DNA of 64,000 bases from Zerene cesonia (taxonomy: Eukaryota; Arthropoda; Insecta; Lepidoptera; Pieridae), in NCBI RefSeq assembly GCF_012273895.1, contig NC_052120.1, positions 4,650,001 to 4,714,000 of the forward strand, in the 5' to 3' direction. Numbering within the stretch: position 1 is the first letter of the stretch; each line of letters opens with the position of its first letter. Under the pieces are notes generated by a model. That model had not been told where the DNA came from. It worked only from the letters and a program-made list of their open reading frames with translations, and ran no database searches. Positions 60,101-64,000 of this stretch are shown piece after piece. Both the position numbers and the translations under genes were made by a program.

Positions 60101-63083
60101 AAACTATGGCTTTTAGTTTATGATTGAACTTGAAATGAAATCATTTTAATCTATATCAATAAAAATTACCTAACTCAATTATACTCCATTATATTAAATT
60201 GCTTGGTATGCACCCTACATATTAGTTTAGTTGTTGATGCACAAATAGAGTACATAAACTAACGTCCAAGGCAATGCAATTAGTGCACAGCGAAAACAAT
60301 TGAACGCCGTTTAAAAATTCAATGTATTCAGTTCATTGTTTTGTTGTTGTGTCTCTTATAACAGAATCCGTTGCAACGTGCGACCTGAATTATGTAACCG
60401 ACAGGTTTCGGTCATCAGCATTATCATTTTGTAAGCAAAAAGCAGCCTTAACTTGTTCTGTTTATTCTACATTTCGTAAAATATTTGATCACGGTTGATG
60501 CGACGTCCATTAGGATTTTTTTGCTTTGCTTACATATACCTATAGACGTAATTAAACCATTATTTACCTTCATAATATTATTAAAATAATTTAACGGTTG
60601 GATCTGATGATTCAAGAAACTTTTCTTATTAAAAATTTCGAGTCAAGGTTCGTATACATGAAGTGAATTATAATGTAGTAAACCGACTCCGTTATAAAAC
60701 TGTAAGTCCCACCAAATGTTGAATAAAATATCTTAACGCGTGTTCTAGAAGAAGCTATCACAATCAGCTTTTAAATTATTCATACCAACAGTATCAATAG
60801 TACCTTTTTTACTATGAGTCTATACACAGGAATTGCTTCCTTTAGCATATATCGCATTAAGCAATGGTCACTGAATTATATTTAAATTGGAACGTGGTAA
60901 GTATATTGAACATTCTTACCTTATCATAATAAAAGAGAATTATTTTGGATGAAAAAATATTTTTTATTCATTAAAGCACCCCGATATCCAATAGAAAATA
61001 TTTATAGGGTCAATGGCCTTAAAAACTCTTGAGGAGAATCGTTATCTTCTAAGCTAATGATACTTACATTTTTTCACGCATGAGATCAAATGTCTTTATG
61101 GATTGAGAATTATGAGGAACCGAACCTGTATGCCTTAACCTGTACATGATATTAATTGATTAATTTTCGTCGAAATTTAATGGCATTAGCAAATTTATTC
61201 AATGCGTTATGTTCTTTAAAAGCAAATTATAGTAAATTAATTCAGTACGTTAAACGTACATTGATAATGTTTACAGTTGTAAGACGGATTAGAAGCTAAA
61301 ATTTTGAATGCGATTTATTCGTTGGGTTTGTATTACAATTTCCGGTGTCCATGGCCGTTAGCAGTTACATAGCATGCGGATGATATCAGATAAGCGACGC
61401 GCATATGGAGTAATGGAGATTCCGTCAATTGAATAATAGTCCTCGCTAGGAGATTTGTAACTGCATGGGAACAAGCAACAGATTCGCTTTGAACAATTTC
61501 TTTGTTATATAGAACTGTTTAGAATTTTGTCAAAAGTAATAATTTAATAAGGGATATTAAGAATATAGCATTTGCTAGAGAGAGTAAGTTTTGTTCTAGA
61601 ATTGATTTTATATTGAATTGTATTATTATATTATACTCTATTATCGAATCTATTATCTTTAATATTAGTAAAATATAAACGACCGTAACTCGTAGGCAGA
61701 GGAGCGCAGAGCGCATGTGCCCTTGAGCAAACTAGCAACTTCCATATCTTGCATGCGATTTGATTTGCAAAAGGTATGACTTTTATCGATACGAGAAAAT
61801 ATGACTCCTAGCTCCCAGTATTTAGCATGCGCAGTAGTCATTGTACGTGACCGAAAGATAGAAAAATCGGTCAATTGCAAGTGAAAATTTTTAAATAAGA
61901 GCAATGTATTTAAATAACAAGAAGCATATCGGATGATTTCTTAATTCGAATAACTACTTTCCACAACCAAAGGAAAACCGAAAATGAATGTAATACGCAT
62001 ATCGATTGAAAAGTAAGGATAGGTAGTGCCTACGACTGACTCACGGTCGCGAGTGGCGACCTTCTGTGCGCAAAAGGCCAATGTTCCGGTTTGTTTACAT
62101 CGAAAACCTGTAAGCTTTAGTATTTAAACATGACCTGTTAAAATGCAAATACCAAAATCTAAACATGCTACTTTTTGCATACATTGTCTTTAAAAATAAC
62201 TTTATTATGTGGGTATACTTAAAATATGTGTTAAATTTAGCATGGCAAGTATAATAATCGACATATTACATCGCTTTGTTATATGCGCTATTTCAATTCA
62301 TCGTAAAAATCATCAACTCTTAATAATAACAGAAATACGAAGTACACTGTACAATGGAAGTTTACAAGTAGATAGGTATAAGCTTACCTGACTAGACAAT
62401 GATTCAATGAAACACGTAATAAGTTTGTAAACGTAAGTATACTATAAGCATGTATTACTACTATGGCATATGATAATAATAATACCATAATTACCGAGCT
62501 TGTAAGCTATTACTCCGCGAAATAAATTACACATTGTAAAAAGTGATAAAGCGGCGTTAAGGCGATTAACCATGAAAACTTTCAGCCATCGAGGCGCTTG
62601 TGCGAAATGTTGTTTATACAACGTGATCAGTGACCTCCCTGCCATATTCCCAGCCGTGGTATCGATCGCGCCCGGGTGCGGGCTGTCTCAACTCTCAACA
62701 CTCATCCCATTACTTACAACTTCCTCTCGACCTCACAATTATGAATCATTTCGATGTTCGTATTATTTCATTAAGTGCTTTTTTGTTTTAACGGAACCGC
62801 GAATCGTAACACATATTTAAATGCATTAAATATTTGCACCTATATTTAGATTGTCTATTACGATACGATATTGATCTAAAATCAATCGTATATCTTAGTA
62901 GTATATTCCTTCAGGGGATGATAAGTAATTGTTTTAATTATATCGTACACAGGATATGAAAGAGCCTTTCCCAGTACACTTATCTTAAGTGGCTCTAAAA
63001 GCTTTCCTTAAAGTAATTAAAAAGTGATACTCACCAATCGCGAGCAGGGCGACGAGGACCGTAAATACGGTGAGGGTAGCCAT
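12095..63083 (-). CDS. Dscam1: Dscam1, hypervariable Down syndrome cell adhesion molecule
   Basis: Transmembrane Ig-superfamily receptor that in insects mediates isoform-specific homophilic binding for neurite self-avoidance and also occurs in haemocytes. Constitutive exons: 63035-63083, 57155-57339, 56239-56377, 49289-49438, 43075-43223, 42631-42814, 42121-42225, 41264-41520, 40842-40999, 40220-40374, 29348-29467, 29015-29188, 28843-28931, 28532-28739, 28284-28440, 27789-28040, 27592-27702, 27089-27330, 26214-26369, 25793-25941, 25395-25527, 25021-25130, 24598-24757, 23928-24076, 23495-23577, 21602-21778, 21208-21272, 20990-21091, 19156-19332, 17610-17708, 16289-16467, 15847-15960, 15038-15176, 14349-14498, 13116-13176 and 12095-12173. 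One variant from each of four clusters is added: exon 4 (15), 6 (26), 9 (20) and TM (2). Phases agree across all joins, giving ~1971 residues when the one-base error at 42121-42225 is discounted. Domain order Ig1-9, FnIII1-4, Ig10, FnIII5-6, TM, tail matches the family. Confidence 0.97.
13116..13176 (-). CDS. Dscam1: Dscam1 penultimate coding exon
   Basis: A 61-nt exon encoding RAHTAKDGLHSEEMRKLID plus flanking split codons; EEMRKLI is a family signature near the C-terminus. Acceptor ttgttgcag, donor GTCAGT. Confidence 0.9.
13177..14348 (-). other. Dscam1: Cytoplasmic-tail intron
   Basis: 1.2 kb AT-rich intron; nothing recognisable. Confidence 0.45.
14349..14498 (-). CDS. Dscam1: Dscam1 exon: Pro-rich cytoplasmic segment
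   Basis: Encodes GSPEPPPPPPRN (candidate SH3/EVH1 ligand) and SFNESKDSNEISEAECDQPR. Phase 1 both sides, 150 nt, so it is skippable in frame. Confidence 0.95.
15038..15176 (-). CDS. Dscam1: Dscam1 exon: cytoplasmic tyrosine motif 2
   Basis: Encodes RARYSRPMYACGPEYDEPAC and CAPEDEQYTGAYGTPYSDHY, echoing the previous exon's EYDDPA/EEDQY pattern. Phase 0 in, 1 out. Confidence 0.95.
15847..15960 (-). CDS. Dscam1: Dscam1 exon: cytoplasmic tyrosine motif 1
   Basis: Encodes PRANSRYARKNSQGGQSAIY and STAPEYDDPATCAEEDQY. The EYDDPA motif is a likely phosphotyrosine/adaptor site and recurs in the next exon. Phase 0 both sides, so it could be skipped in frame. Confidence 0.95.
16289..16467 (-). CDS. Dscam1: Dscam1 exon: cytoplasmic tail, His-rich segment
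   Basis: Encodes GMEDEICPYATFHLLGFREE, MDPSKAIAF, then a His/Pro-rich stretch (PHPHPHHPAH) and SRAGSQSM. The first part is conserved; the His repeat is low-complexity. Phase 1 in, 0 out. Confidence 0.95.
17610..17708 (-). CDS. Dscam1: Dscam1 exon: cytoplasmic tail, HSTWDPRR segment
   Basis: Encodes GAHSTWDPRRHHYERVRRTR and LRRPGSGDTIST. HSTWDPRR is a family signature. GC-rich, strongly basic. Phase 1 both sides; donor GTCAGT. Confidence 0.92.
17709..19086 (-). other. Dscam1: Cytoplasmic-tail intron
   Basis: 1.4 kb of AT-rich intron with no exon-like segment or recognised transposon. Confidence 0.5.
19087..19150. repeat. Purine-pyrimidine (GT/GC) microsatellite
   Basis: Alternating gtgtgtgcgtgtgtacgtgcgcgtgcg tract directly after the donor of the proximal cytoplasmic exon. 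The alternating pattern could adopt Z-DNA. Confidence 0.7.
19156..19332 (-). CDS. Dscam1: Dscam1 exon: proximal cytoplasmic tail
   Basis: Encodes DDAVYNASQAALGGGGGTLD, RGGLRDELGYIAPPNRK and LPPVPGSNYNTCDRVKR. LPPVPG is a candidate SH3-binding site; Drosophila Dscam1 signals through the adaptor Dock. The Gly run and high GC set it apart from the flanks. Phase 1 both sides. Confidence 0.95.
20161..20349 (-). CDS. Dscam1: Dscam1 transmembrane exon, variant 2
   Basis: Encodes TVAPLPGNGDDKELPPWVKA, then the membrane segment VLVPILATIVVFIVGMVVIC, then a basic RRNTPHRLRGQKD. 189 nt, phase 1 both sides, donor GTTACT. Mutually exclusive with variant 1, as the 34-nt intron between them (20350-20383) is too short to splice. 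Confidence 0.93.
20384..20560 (-). CDS. Dscam1: Dscam1 transmembrane exon, variant 1
   Basis: Encodes TIAPVRDVGDGSLTPEQTFK, then the membrane segment IVPVVAAILVIIIAIVVVCV, then RGARDHHHK. 177 nt, phase 1 both sides. Corresponds to the family's exon 17.1 type, known to affect subcellular targeting in Drosophila. Separated from variant 2 by only 34 nt. Confidence 0.95.
20990..21091 (-). CDS. Dscam1: Dscam1 exon: FnIII 6 end
   Basis: Encodes LEPATWYVLRITAHNNAGFN and EYEFATLTMTG. Phase 1 both sides, feeding either transmembrane exon. Confidence 0.97.
21208..21272 (-). CDS. Dscam1: Dscam1 exon: FnIII 6 middle
   Basis: Encodes GAPEWNQISNAVKPGGNFVV and L plus one base. Phase 2 in, 1 out. Matches the family EWNQIS...VKP motif. 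Confidence 0.95.
21602..21778 (-). CDS. Dscam1: Dscam1 exon: FnIII 5 end and FnIII 6 start
   Basis: Encodes IGTGEASDVVIARTRGSKPP, SSSVTLHLKQWLDGGCPMSH and FVVENKK. Very GC-rich compared with neighbours. The acceptor AG is preceded by a retroposon A-tail. Phase 2 both sides. Confidence 0.95.
21786..21944 (-). mobile_element. Retroposon-like repeat, 3' part, split by the TIR element
   Basis: Minus-strand tail GTTAAATAAACATT, a CTTT-rich run and 18 A, ending seven bases from the exon at 21778. The rest of the same copy continues at 23089-23235. It matches the repeat at 26565-26875 in inverted orientation. Confidence 0.7.
21945..23088. mobile_element. DNA transposon with long terminal inverted repeats (interior in the gap)
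   Basis: The left arm (21945-22015) begins AGTCCAAGAAAATGGGTAGG. The right arm ends at 23088 with its exact reverse complement, and at least 71 bp match. The element is flanked by ATTTT at 21940-21944 and again at 23089-23093, a 5-bp target duplication. The related repeat at 26.57-26.87 kb has the uninterrupted ctgATTTTcag. Superfamily undetermined. Confidence 0.8.
22016..23015. other. Assembly gap (1000 N)
   Basis: Placeholder gap in a Dscam1 intron. Both edges end inside the arms of one long inverted repeat, so the gap is the interior of a palindromic transposon. No Dscam1 exon needs to be hidden here: the exons on both sides join in phase. Confidence 0.97.
23089..23235 (-). mobile_element. 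Retroposon-like repeat, 5' part, other side of the TIR element
   Basis: Reverse complement matches 26565-26700, including tgcatgtttatttcttctga and a caaggggcc block. It resumes the copy interrupted at 21944. Confidence 0.7.
23495..23577 (-). CDS. Dscam1: Dscam1 exon: FnIII 5, second part
   Basis: Encodes IPSNTDTYTLENLFCGSRYQ and LYVTAYNG. Phase 0 in, 2 out; its partner exon lies beyond the 22-23 kb transposon and gap. Confidence 0.95.
23928..24076 (-). CDS. Dscam1: Dscam1 exon: FnIII 5, first part
   Basis: Encodes APPFPPQLSIASSSVSSLTL and AGYTIHYKQEFGDWETVQ. Phase 1 in, 0 out. Confidence 0.95.
24598..24757 (-). CDS. Dscam1: Dscam1 exon: Ig10, second part
   Basis: Encodes RQLPEGSLQIAGVAREDAGE, YSCHVENQFGTDTVTHTLSV. 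Phase 0 in, 1 out. Confidence 0.96.
25021..25130 (-). CDS. Dscam1: Dscam1 exon: Ig10, first part
   Basis: Encodes VPAKIASFDESFTATYKEDV, LPCLAVGVPPPNILWK. Phase 1 in, 0 out. Confidence 0.96.
25395..25527 (-). CDS. Dscam1: Dscam1 exon: FnIII 4, second part
   Basis: Encodes VPASQTSYSATELKAGRYDF and WVTASTNIGEGQPSATASCS. Phase 0 in, 1 out. Confidence 0.96.
25793..25941 (-). CDS. Dscam1: Dscam1 exon: FnIII 4, first part
   Basis: Encodes VPEAPRAVKALVMGADSILV and SWRPPAQPNGVVTHYNVYTQ. Phase 1 in, 0 out. Confidence 0.97.
26214..26369 (-). CDS. Dscam1: Dscam1 exon: FnIII 3, second part
   Basis: Encodes DEKTKDTKITASSETILHGL and KKFTNYSMEVLATTNGGDGV, ending HCQTEQD. Phase 1 both sides. Confidence 0.96.
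26565..26875 (+). mobile_element. Poly-A/CTTT-tailed retroposon-like repeat, uninterrupted copy
   Basis: About 310 bp inside the intron between FnIII 3 exons. It matches, in the opposite orientation, the sequence flanking the 22.0-23.0 kb transposon (21786-21944 and 23089-23235), including gaccctacca-like core 'caaggggctactgaaaatca' and the tail 'gttaaataaacatt' plus a TTTC-rich run. It supplies the empty-site version of the nested insertion there. Confidence 0.65.
27089..27330 (-). CDS. Dscam1: Dscam1 exon: FnIII 2 end and FnIII 3 start
   Basis: Encodes YTQYSIVVQAFNKMGSGPVS, TLTAQTIRVSWVSPPLAAAN and VIYGPSETWYG. Phase 2 in, 1 out. Confidence 0.97.
27592..27702 (-). CDS. Dscam1: Dscam1 exon: FnIII 2 middle
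   Basis: Encodes YYVGYKLASSNKSFVFETVD and KEHHLDILNLK. Phase 2 both sides, donor GTGAGT. Confidence 0.95.
27789..28040 (-). CDS. Dscam1: Dscam1 exon: FnIII 1 end and FnIII 2 start
   Basis: Encodes LRPATAYHIRIVAENELGTS, then ITAEEAPTGMPQDVKV and RVTWKPPPPQDWNGELQG. Phase 2 both sides. Confidence 0.97.
28284..28440 (-). CDS. Dscam1: Dscam1 exon: first FnIII domain, part 1
   Basis: Encodes EVPEAPYGLKVLDKSGRTVQ and LSWAAPYDGNSPIKKFLIEY, the FnIII A-C strands with the conserved Trp. Phase 1 in, 2 out. Confidence 0.96.
28532..28739 (-). CDS. Dscam1: Dscam1 exon: second part of Ig9
   Basis: Encodes PIGIIWNMNNKRLEP, YTIREEILPGG and SALFTCVATNAFGSDD. Phase 0 in, 1 out. Confidence 0.97.
28843..28931 (-). 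CDS. Dscam1: Dscam1 exon: first part of Ig9
   Basis: Encodes APPQFEIKMRNQTARRSEPA and VLQCQAKGEK. Phase 1 in, 0 out. Confidence 0.95.
29015..29188 (-). CDS. Dscam1: Dscam1 exon: second part of Ig8
   Basis: Encodes DTPGDYKDLKPN and NIQKTNEGYYLCEAVNGIGS. Phase 1 both sides. Confidence 0.97.
29348..29467 (-). CDS. Dscam1: Dscam1 exon: first part of Ig8
   Basis: Encodes VPPRWILEPTDKAFAQGSDA, ECKADGFPKPQVTWKRAEG. It accepts phase 1 from every exon 9 variant. Confidence 0.97.
29468..30390 (-). other. Dscam1: Intron after the exon 9 cluster
   Basis: AT-rich, without exon-like sequence or a recognisable transposon. Confidence 0.5.
30391..30513 (-). promoter_or_regulatory. Dscam1: Inverted-repeat element after the exon 9 cluster, candidate exon 9 docking structure
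   Basis: Perfect 10-bp inverted repeat (tctaagatag 30391-30400, ctatcttaga 30504-30513) closes a ~103-nt loop, ~215 nt downstream of exon 9.20. Within the loop the transcript UGUGUAGGA can pair over nine bases with UCCUACACA in the 9.5/9.6 intron, and less fully with UUCCUAC/UUCCUAU patches in the 9.6/9.7 and 9.12/9.13 introns. Role inferred by analogy with the downstream docking sites described for exon 9 in other insects. Confidence 0.4.
30729..38552 (-). CDS. Dscam1: Dscam1 exon 9 cluster: 20 mutually exclusive variants (complete Ig7)
   Basis: In transcript order: 9.1 38259-38552, 9.2 37868-38161, 9.3 37514-37807, 9.4 37156-37443, 9.5 36695-36982, 9.6 36212-36499, 9.7 35861-36148, 9.8 35426-35710, 9.9 35032-35316, 9.10 34684-34968, 9.11 34318-34605, 9.12 33854-34135, 9.13 33443-33733, 9.14 33039-33323, 9.15 32679-32963, 9.16 32345-32632, 9.17 31945-32232, 9.18 31594-31881, 9.19 31204-31497, 9.20 30729-31013. 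Lengths are 282-294 nt, multiples of three, phase 1 at both ends. Pattern: V.P.I.PF.(F/V)..., a (C)...KGD.P..(I/F).W.(F/L) core, then (G.Y/F).C.A.N.AG and a C-terminal V.G. Three sub-families run in order: 9.1-9.7 (FGDEPANAGD type), 9.8-9.15 (DEAVFAGESVQ type) and 9.16-9.20. Several donors are weak (9.2 GTTCGC, 9.3 GTCTAT, 9.18 GTGCGG), and 9.19 uses GC. Confidence 0.95.
38553..40219 (-). other. Dscam1: Intron before the exon 9 cluster
   Basis: 1.67 kb of AT-rich sequence with no exon-like segment. The only recognisable element is a tRNA-like SINE fragment at ~38960-39020. Any exon 9 regulatory element on this side was not identified. Confidence 0.5.
38960..39020 (-). mobile_element. tRNA-derived SINE fragment
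   Basis: The minus strand holds an A-box-like TGGCAATGTGGTAA and a B-box/T-arm TGGGTTCGAATCCCA at tRNA-like spacing. The acceptor and D-arm stems do not form, so this is the head of a tRNA-derived retroposon, not a tRNA gene. Confidence 0.5.
40220..40374 (-). CDS. Dscam1: Dscam1 exon: second part of Ig6
   Basis: Encodes LPINRKQKVFPNGTLVIENV, QATYTCVAKNSQGYSARG and ends LQVM with one leftover G. It is the donor for the exon 9 cluster 1.7 kb downstream. Confidence 0.96.
40595..40793. repeat. Direct tandem repeat, ~92-bp units, period 107
   Basis: The block starting tatatcctcctaacaatc (40595-40686) recurs essentially unchanged at 40702-40793, separated by about 15 bases. It lies in the intron between the two Ig6 exons. 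Very high identity means a recent duplication or an assembly stutter. Confidence 0.85.
40842..40999 (-). CDS. Dscam1: Dscam1 exon: Ig5/Ig6 junction and first part of Ig6
   Basis: Encodes VGSASHSARVNVYGLPYVRP, AHCPVAGYPIDSIVWERDG. Highly conserved region of the protein. Phase 0 in, phase 2 out. Confidence 0.96.
41264..41520 (-). CDS. Dscam1: Dscam1 exon: Ig5
   Basis: Starts EPPQIRHSFSEQTL and contains LKCVASGNPTPDIAWQLDG and GGLYSCIASSK, both Ig5 cysteines. Phase 1 in, phase 0 out. A T-rich stretch precedes the acceptor. Confidence 0.95.
42121..42225 (-). CDS. Dscam1: Dscam1 Ig4 C-terminal exon, with a one-base frameshift in this assembly
   Basis: Encodes RIESVKKEDKGMYQCF, then IRNDQESAGASAELKLGGR, but the transcript has TTTT between the Cys codon and ATC where the frame needs TTT (plus strand aaaa ~42179-42182). 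Length is 105 nt; 104 nt restores phase with both neighbours. A constitutive exon of an essential gene is unlikely to be truly broken, so an assembly or consensus error is the best explanation. Confidence 0.9.
42441..42622 (-). mobile_element. Helitron-like fragment (same family as 5078-5406)
   Basis: Minus strand starts TCCTACTAATATTATAAATG and continues through the family consensus to the ACGCGGGTGA part of the 3' hairpin. The terminal CTAG is missing, so it is 3'-truncated or diverged. It begins eight bases inside the intron after exon 8. Confidence 0.7.
42631..42814 (-). CDS. Dscam1: Dscam1 exon 8: first part of Ig4
   Basis: Encodes ESVETVLTVTAPLKATVEP, FTCRYEGNPVKTITWLKDG and ends HHDPTLR. 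Donor GTAGTA is followed within ~8 nt by a Helitron-like insertion (42441-42622), so nearly all of the proximal intron is transposon-derived. Confidence 0.95.
43075..43223 (-). CDS. Dscam1: Dscam1 exon 7: C-terminal half of Ig3
   Basis: The first base completes the Arg codon started by every exon 6 variant, then WYKFIDGTARKQPVVLNDRV and the YLCVVNNSVGG motif. Phase 2 in, phase 1 out. Confidence 0.96.
43756..48592 (-). CDS. Dscam1: Dscam1 exon 6 cluster: 26 mutually exclusive variants (N-terminal half of Ig3)
   Basis: In transcript order: 6.1 48469-48592, 6.2 48303-48426, 6.3 48134-48257, 6.4 47971-48094, 6.5 47728-47851, 6.6 47550-47673, 6.7 47392-47515, 6.8 47216-47339, 6.9 47064-47184, 6.10 46877-47000, 6.11 46723-46843, 6.12 46333-46456, 6.13 46175-46301, 6.14 45991-46114, 6.15 45838-45961, 6.16 45673-45796, 6.17 45512-45635, 6.18 45340-45464, 6.19 45177-45300, 6.20 44892-45015, 6.21 44713-44836, 6.22 44540-44663, 6.23 44359-44479, 6.24 44187-44319, 6.25 43919-44051, 6.26 43756-43876. 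All except 6.18 are 121-133 nt, enter in phase 1 and leave in phase 2. Pattern: EP(V/I/T)...P.(F/V)..., then LLC.AQ(A/G)(F/Y)P.P.(F)R. 6.19-6.22 have GC donors. 6.16 ends in AA, giving Lys where the others give Arg. 6.24-6.26 diverge most, and 6.26 is very GC-rich. Confidence 0.95.
45340..45464 (-). pseudogene. Dscam1: Dscam1 exon 6.18 with a one-base frameshift
   Basis: Same architecture and splice sites as its neighbours but 125 nt long, not 124. The transcript has five A where four would keep the frame (plus-strand T run ~45420-45424). As written it reaches an in-frame TAG. With one A fewer the exon encodes a normal variant ending LLCQAQASPIPIFR. It may be a decayed variant or a homopolymer assembly error; the similar defect in constitutive exon 42121-42225 makes the latter plausible. 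Confidence 0.75.
48748..48767 (-). promoter_or_regulatory. Dscam1: Candidate exon 6 docking site in the exon 5 to 6.1 intron
   Basis: The transcript reads CCUGAAUGUUGGGAUAGGGU. This is antisense to the 3' ends of exon 6 variants. Against variant 6.21 (44712-44731, transcript ACCCUGCCCCAAUGUUCAGG) it forms 16 Watson-Crick and 3 G-U pairs with 1 mismatch. The position, between exon 5 and the first variant, is where the docking site lies in the Drosophila docking/selector model. Role inferred; the complementarity is direct. It could alternatively be a relic of an inverted exon end. Confidence 0.65.
49289..49438 (-). CDS. Dscam1: Dscam1 exon 5: C-terminal half of Ig2
   Basis: Encodes GKYLVLPSGELHIRDVGPED and YQCRTKHRLTGETRLSATKG, nearly invariant across insects. 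Phase 1 in and out. It is the splice donor that must choose one of 26 exon 6 variants; the candidate docking site lies ~520 nt downstream. Confidence 0.97.
49704..53671 (-). CDS. Dscam1: Dscam1 exon 4 cluster: 15 mutually exclusive variants (N-terminal half of Ig2)
   Basis: In transcript order: 4.1 53510-53671, 4.2 53268-53438, 4.3 53003-53164, 4.4 52724-52885, 4.5 52446-52616, 4.6 52192-52353, 4.7 51963-52133, 4.8 51683-51859, 4.9 51391-51552, 4.10 51115-51294, 4.11 50826-51002, 4.12 50582-50761, 4.13 50298-50477, 4.14 50015-50191, 4.15 49704-49883. All are 162-180 nt, a multiple of three, phase 1 at both ends. Each has the pattern Y..(E/N)..(Y/N)V(I/L)RGN(A/S)A(I/V)(L/M)KC followed by PSFV(A/S/T)(D/E)(F/Y)V and a conserved Trp. 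Variants 4.10-4.15 form a close group (SQAYTVNL, SWIISEG), suggesting recent tandem duplication. 4.1 has MGNSI in place of RGN(A/S)A. Each inter-exon intron has a pyrimidine-rich patch. Exactly one variant is expected per mRNA. Confidence 0.95.
53672..56238 (-). other. Dscam1: Intron before the exon 4 cluster
   Basis: 2.6 kb without exon-like sequence. It contains the Helitron-like element at 53896-54098. Any exon 4 regulatory structure was not recognised. Confidence 0.5.
53896..54098 (-). mobile_element. Non-autonomous Helitron-like element
   Basis: Minus strand starts TCACACTAATATTATAAATG after a host A and ends GACGAGCGTCTAG before a host T, with a CCGGGC/GCCGGG-like hairpin close to the 3' end. 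Different subfamily from 5078-5406 in the interior. Confidence 0.75.
56239..56377 (-). CDS. Dscam1: Dscam1 exon 3: second part of Ig1
   Basis: Encodes VLPNGNLVFPPF and the YACLARNPVG motif with the second Ig1 Cys. Ends in phase 1 (GTAAGT), the phase every exon 4 variant accepts. Confidence 0.95.
57155..57339 (-). CDS. Dscam1: Dscam1 exon 2: first part of Ig1
   Basis: Encodes the N-terminal Ig1 half with the conserved GPIFMKEPPNRVDFSN start, first Ig Cys (VVECAARGSP) and Trp (VIWVRADGT). Phase 1 in, phase 0 out (GTGAGT). Confidence 0.95.
57340..63034 (-). other. Dscam1: Dscam1 intron 1
   Basis: 5.7 kb, mostly AT-rich. Short CpG-containing islands stand out at ~58750-58850, ~61680-61740, ~62030-62100 and ~62640-62730; they could be regulatory, but no motif was recognised. 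No coding exon or RNA gene seen. Confidence 0.45.
63035..63083 (-). CDS. Dscam1: Dscam1 exon 1: signal peptide
   Basis: Encodes MATLTVFTVLVALLAIG, a hydrophobic signal peptide, and ends in phase 1 at a GTGAGT donor. It joins exon 2 5.7 kb away to give the mature start around RCEDETIGPIF. The ATG has GCAAT upstream and GCT downstream. There is no other in-frame Met nearby. Confidence 0.9.
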
Positions 63084-64000
63084 ATTGCACACACTGTACA
63101 CTTCACAGATCACTGAGGTCACTTTTGACTACTCAAATAAAAACTAGATCAAAACCAAAATAATAAACTTCACTAGCCGCGATGCGGCCGGGCGTTGCCC
63201 GAATCTGAAACAAAAAATTGTGAGTTTAAAAATTATGAGTTGAAAAATCACCTGAAGTATTTTTAATTGCATGCTCTGAGCTTTTTGAGCACCATTTCCC
63301 AAAACTACAAAAGTTCTCATAAAGTTCTCAATTACGTATCGTACCGTGCTATTTGGTTTATAAATACCTACACTAAAATTTAAATATTTATAAAAAGCGA
63401 ACGATTGAATGAAATTCAGATCTCAGTAATCCGGTATTTTTTTTTATTGCTAAGTAAAGCTGTCTTCTAATTCCGCAGTTGAATTTAAGCTCTTGTAATT
63501 TGATTACTTTTATGAACACGTACATTTTACTAGATAAAAAATGGCTCATTATTATGTATTCAAAACTTGTACGGGAAACGGATCATGGTAAATTTATTGC
63601 TTACATTTAAATTTTGTAAGTTTTATAACATCTAAAATAACATACGTATGGCGAGACGGGGGAGCATTTCTAATGTTATAAATTGGTGAAGGGTGGTCAA
63701 CCCTCAATATAGTCCACCTAAAAATATATCTACTCTCTCTTTCATTTCATTAAAAGTGATGGAGTGCGTGACGGCGCTTTTCGAATACATATTATTTAGT
63801 AAAATAGTTGCTAGAATAAACGGAAGAGCTAACGTTTGACGTTATTTTTACAGTACCTACCTAAGATGCAATTTGCATACGTCATCGCAATTGAAGGGCC
63901 CTTGATTGACAATGTAGGTACGTGCTGTGGAGCTTTATACCTGAATGTCTCTAAACAAAGCATGCCGGAAATACGCACGTGTTCAAATAAGCCTCGAAAA
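63084..64000 (-). promoter_or_regulatory. Dscam1: Dscam1 5' flank / presumed 5' UTR and promoter
   Basis: Upstream of the start codon. A Helitron-like 3' terminus (GGGCAACGCCC hairpin, then CTAG at 63173-63176 before a host T on the minus strand) lies ~90 bp upstream of the ATG; its 5' end was not located. No clear TATA box or initiator found. Confidence 0.4.

Overview
The window is insect nuclear DNA, almost certainly from a moth or butterfly. It is AT-rich with short exons and many introns, and it carries small non-autonomous Helitrons (5'-TC, 3'-hairpin-CTAG, inserted between A and T), tRNA-derived SINE remnants and TIR transposons. Two runs of exactly 1000 N (7098-8097 and 22016-23015) are scaffold gaps.

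Left end (1-10.5 kb): two divergently transcribed genes. On the minus strand is the 5' part of a RING-finger gene whose N-terminus resembles BRCA1/BARD1; it runs off the left edge. On the plus strand is a complete mitochondrial ATP synthase delta-subunit gene. Its exons 2-4 appear twice because two overlapping contigs were placed end to end without merging. The two overlapping copies differ by one Helitron insertion, which probably blocked the merge.

Rest of the window (12.1-63.1 kb, minus strand): one essentially complete Dscam1 gene, the hypervariable Down syndrome cell adhesion molecule of arthropods. I could trace every constitutive exon from the signal peptide (start codon 63081-63083) to the stop codon (12095-12097), with compatible splice phases throughout. 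The reconstructed isoform is about 1971 residues: 10 Ig domains, 6 FnIII domains, one transmembrane segment and a cytoplasmic tail. Four clusters of mutually exclusive exons are present: 15 variants of exon 4 (N-terminal half of Ig2), 26 of exon 6 (N-terminal half of Ig3), 20 of exon 9 (all of Ig7) and 2 of the transmembrane exon. This gives a nominal 15 x 26 x 20 x 2 = 15,600 combinations. One exon 6 variant (6.18) and one constitutive exon (42121-42225) each carry a single-base homopolymer expansion that breaks the frame. Assembly error is the likely cause for the constitutive exon.

Most interesting signal: the intron before the exon 6 cluster holds a 20-nt sequence (48748-48767) that is antisense to the conserved 3' coding ends and 5' splice sites of the exon 6 variants. 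It has the position and complementarity expected of the docking site in the known Dscam docking/selector model. The introns between exon 6 variants are mostly only 29-63 nt, so here the selectors appear to lie inside the coding exons. Four adjacent exon 6 variants also use GC instead of GT 5' splice sites.
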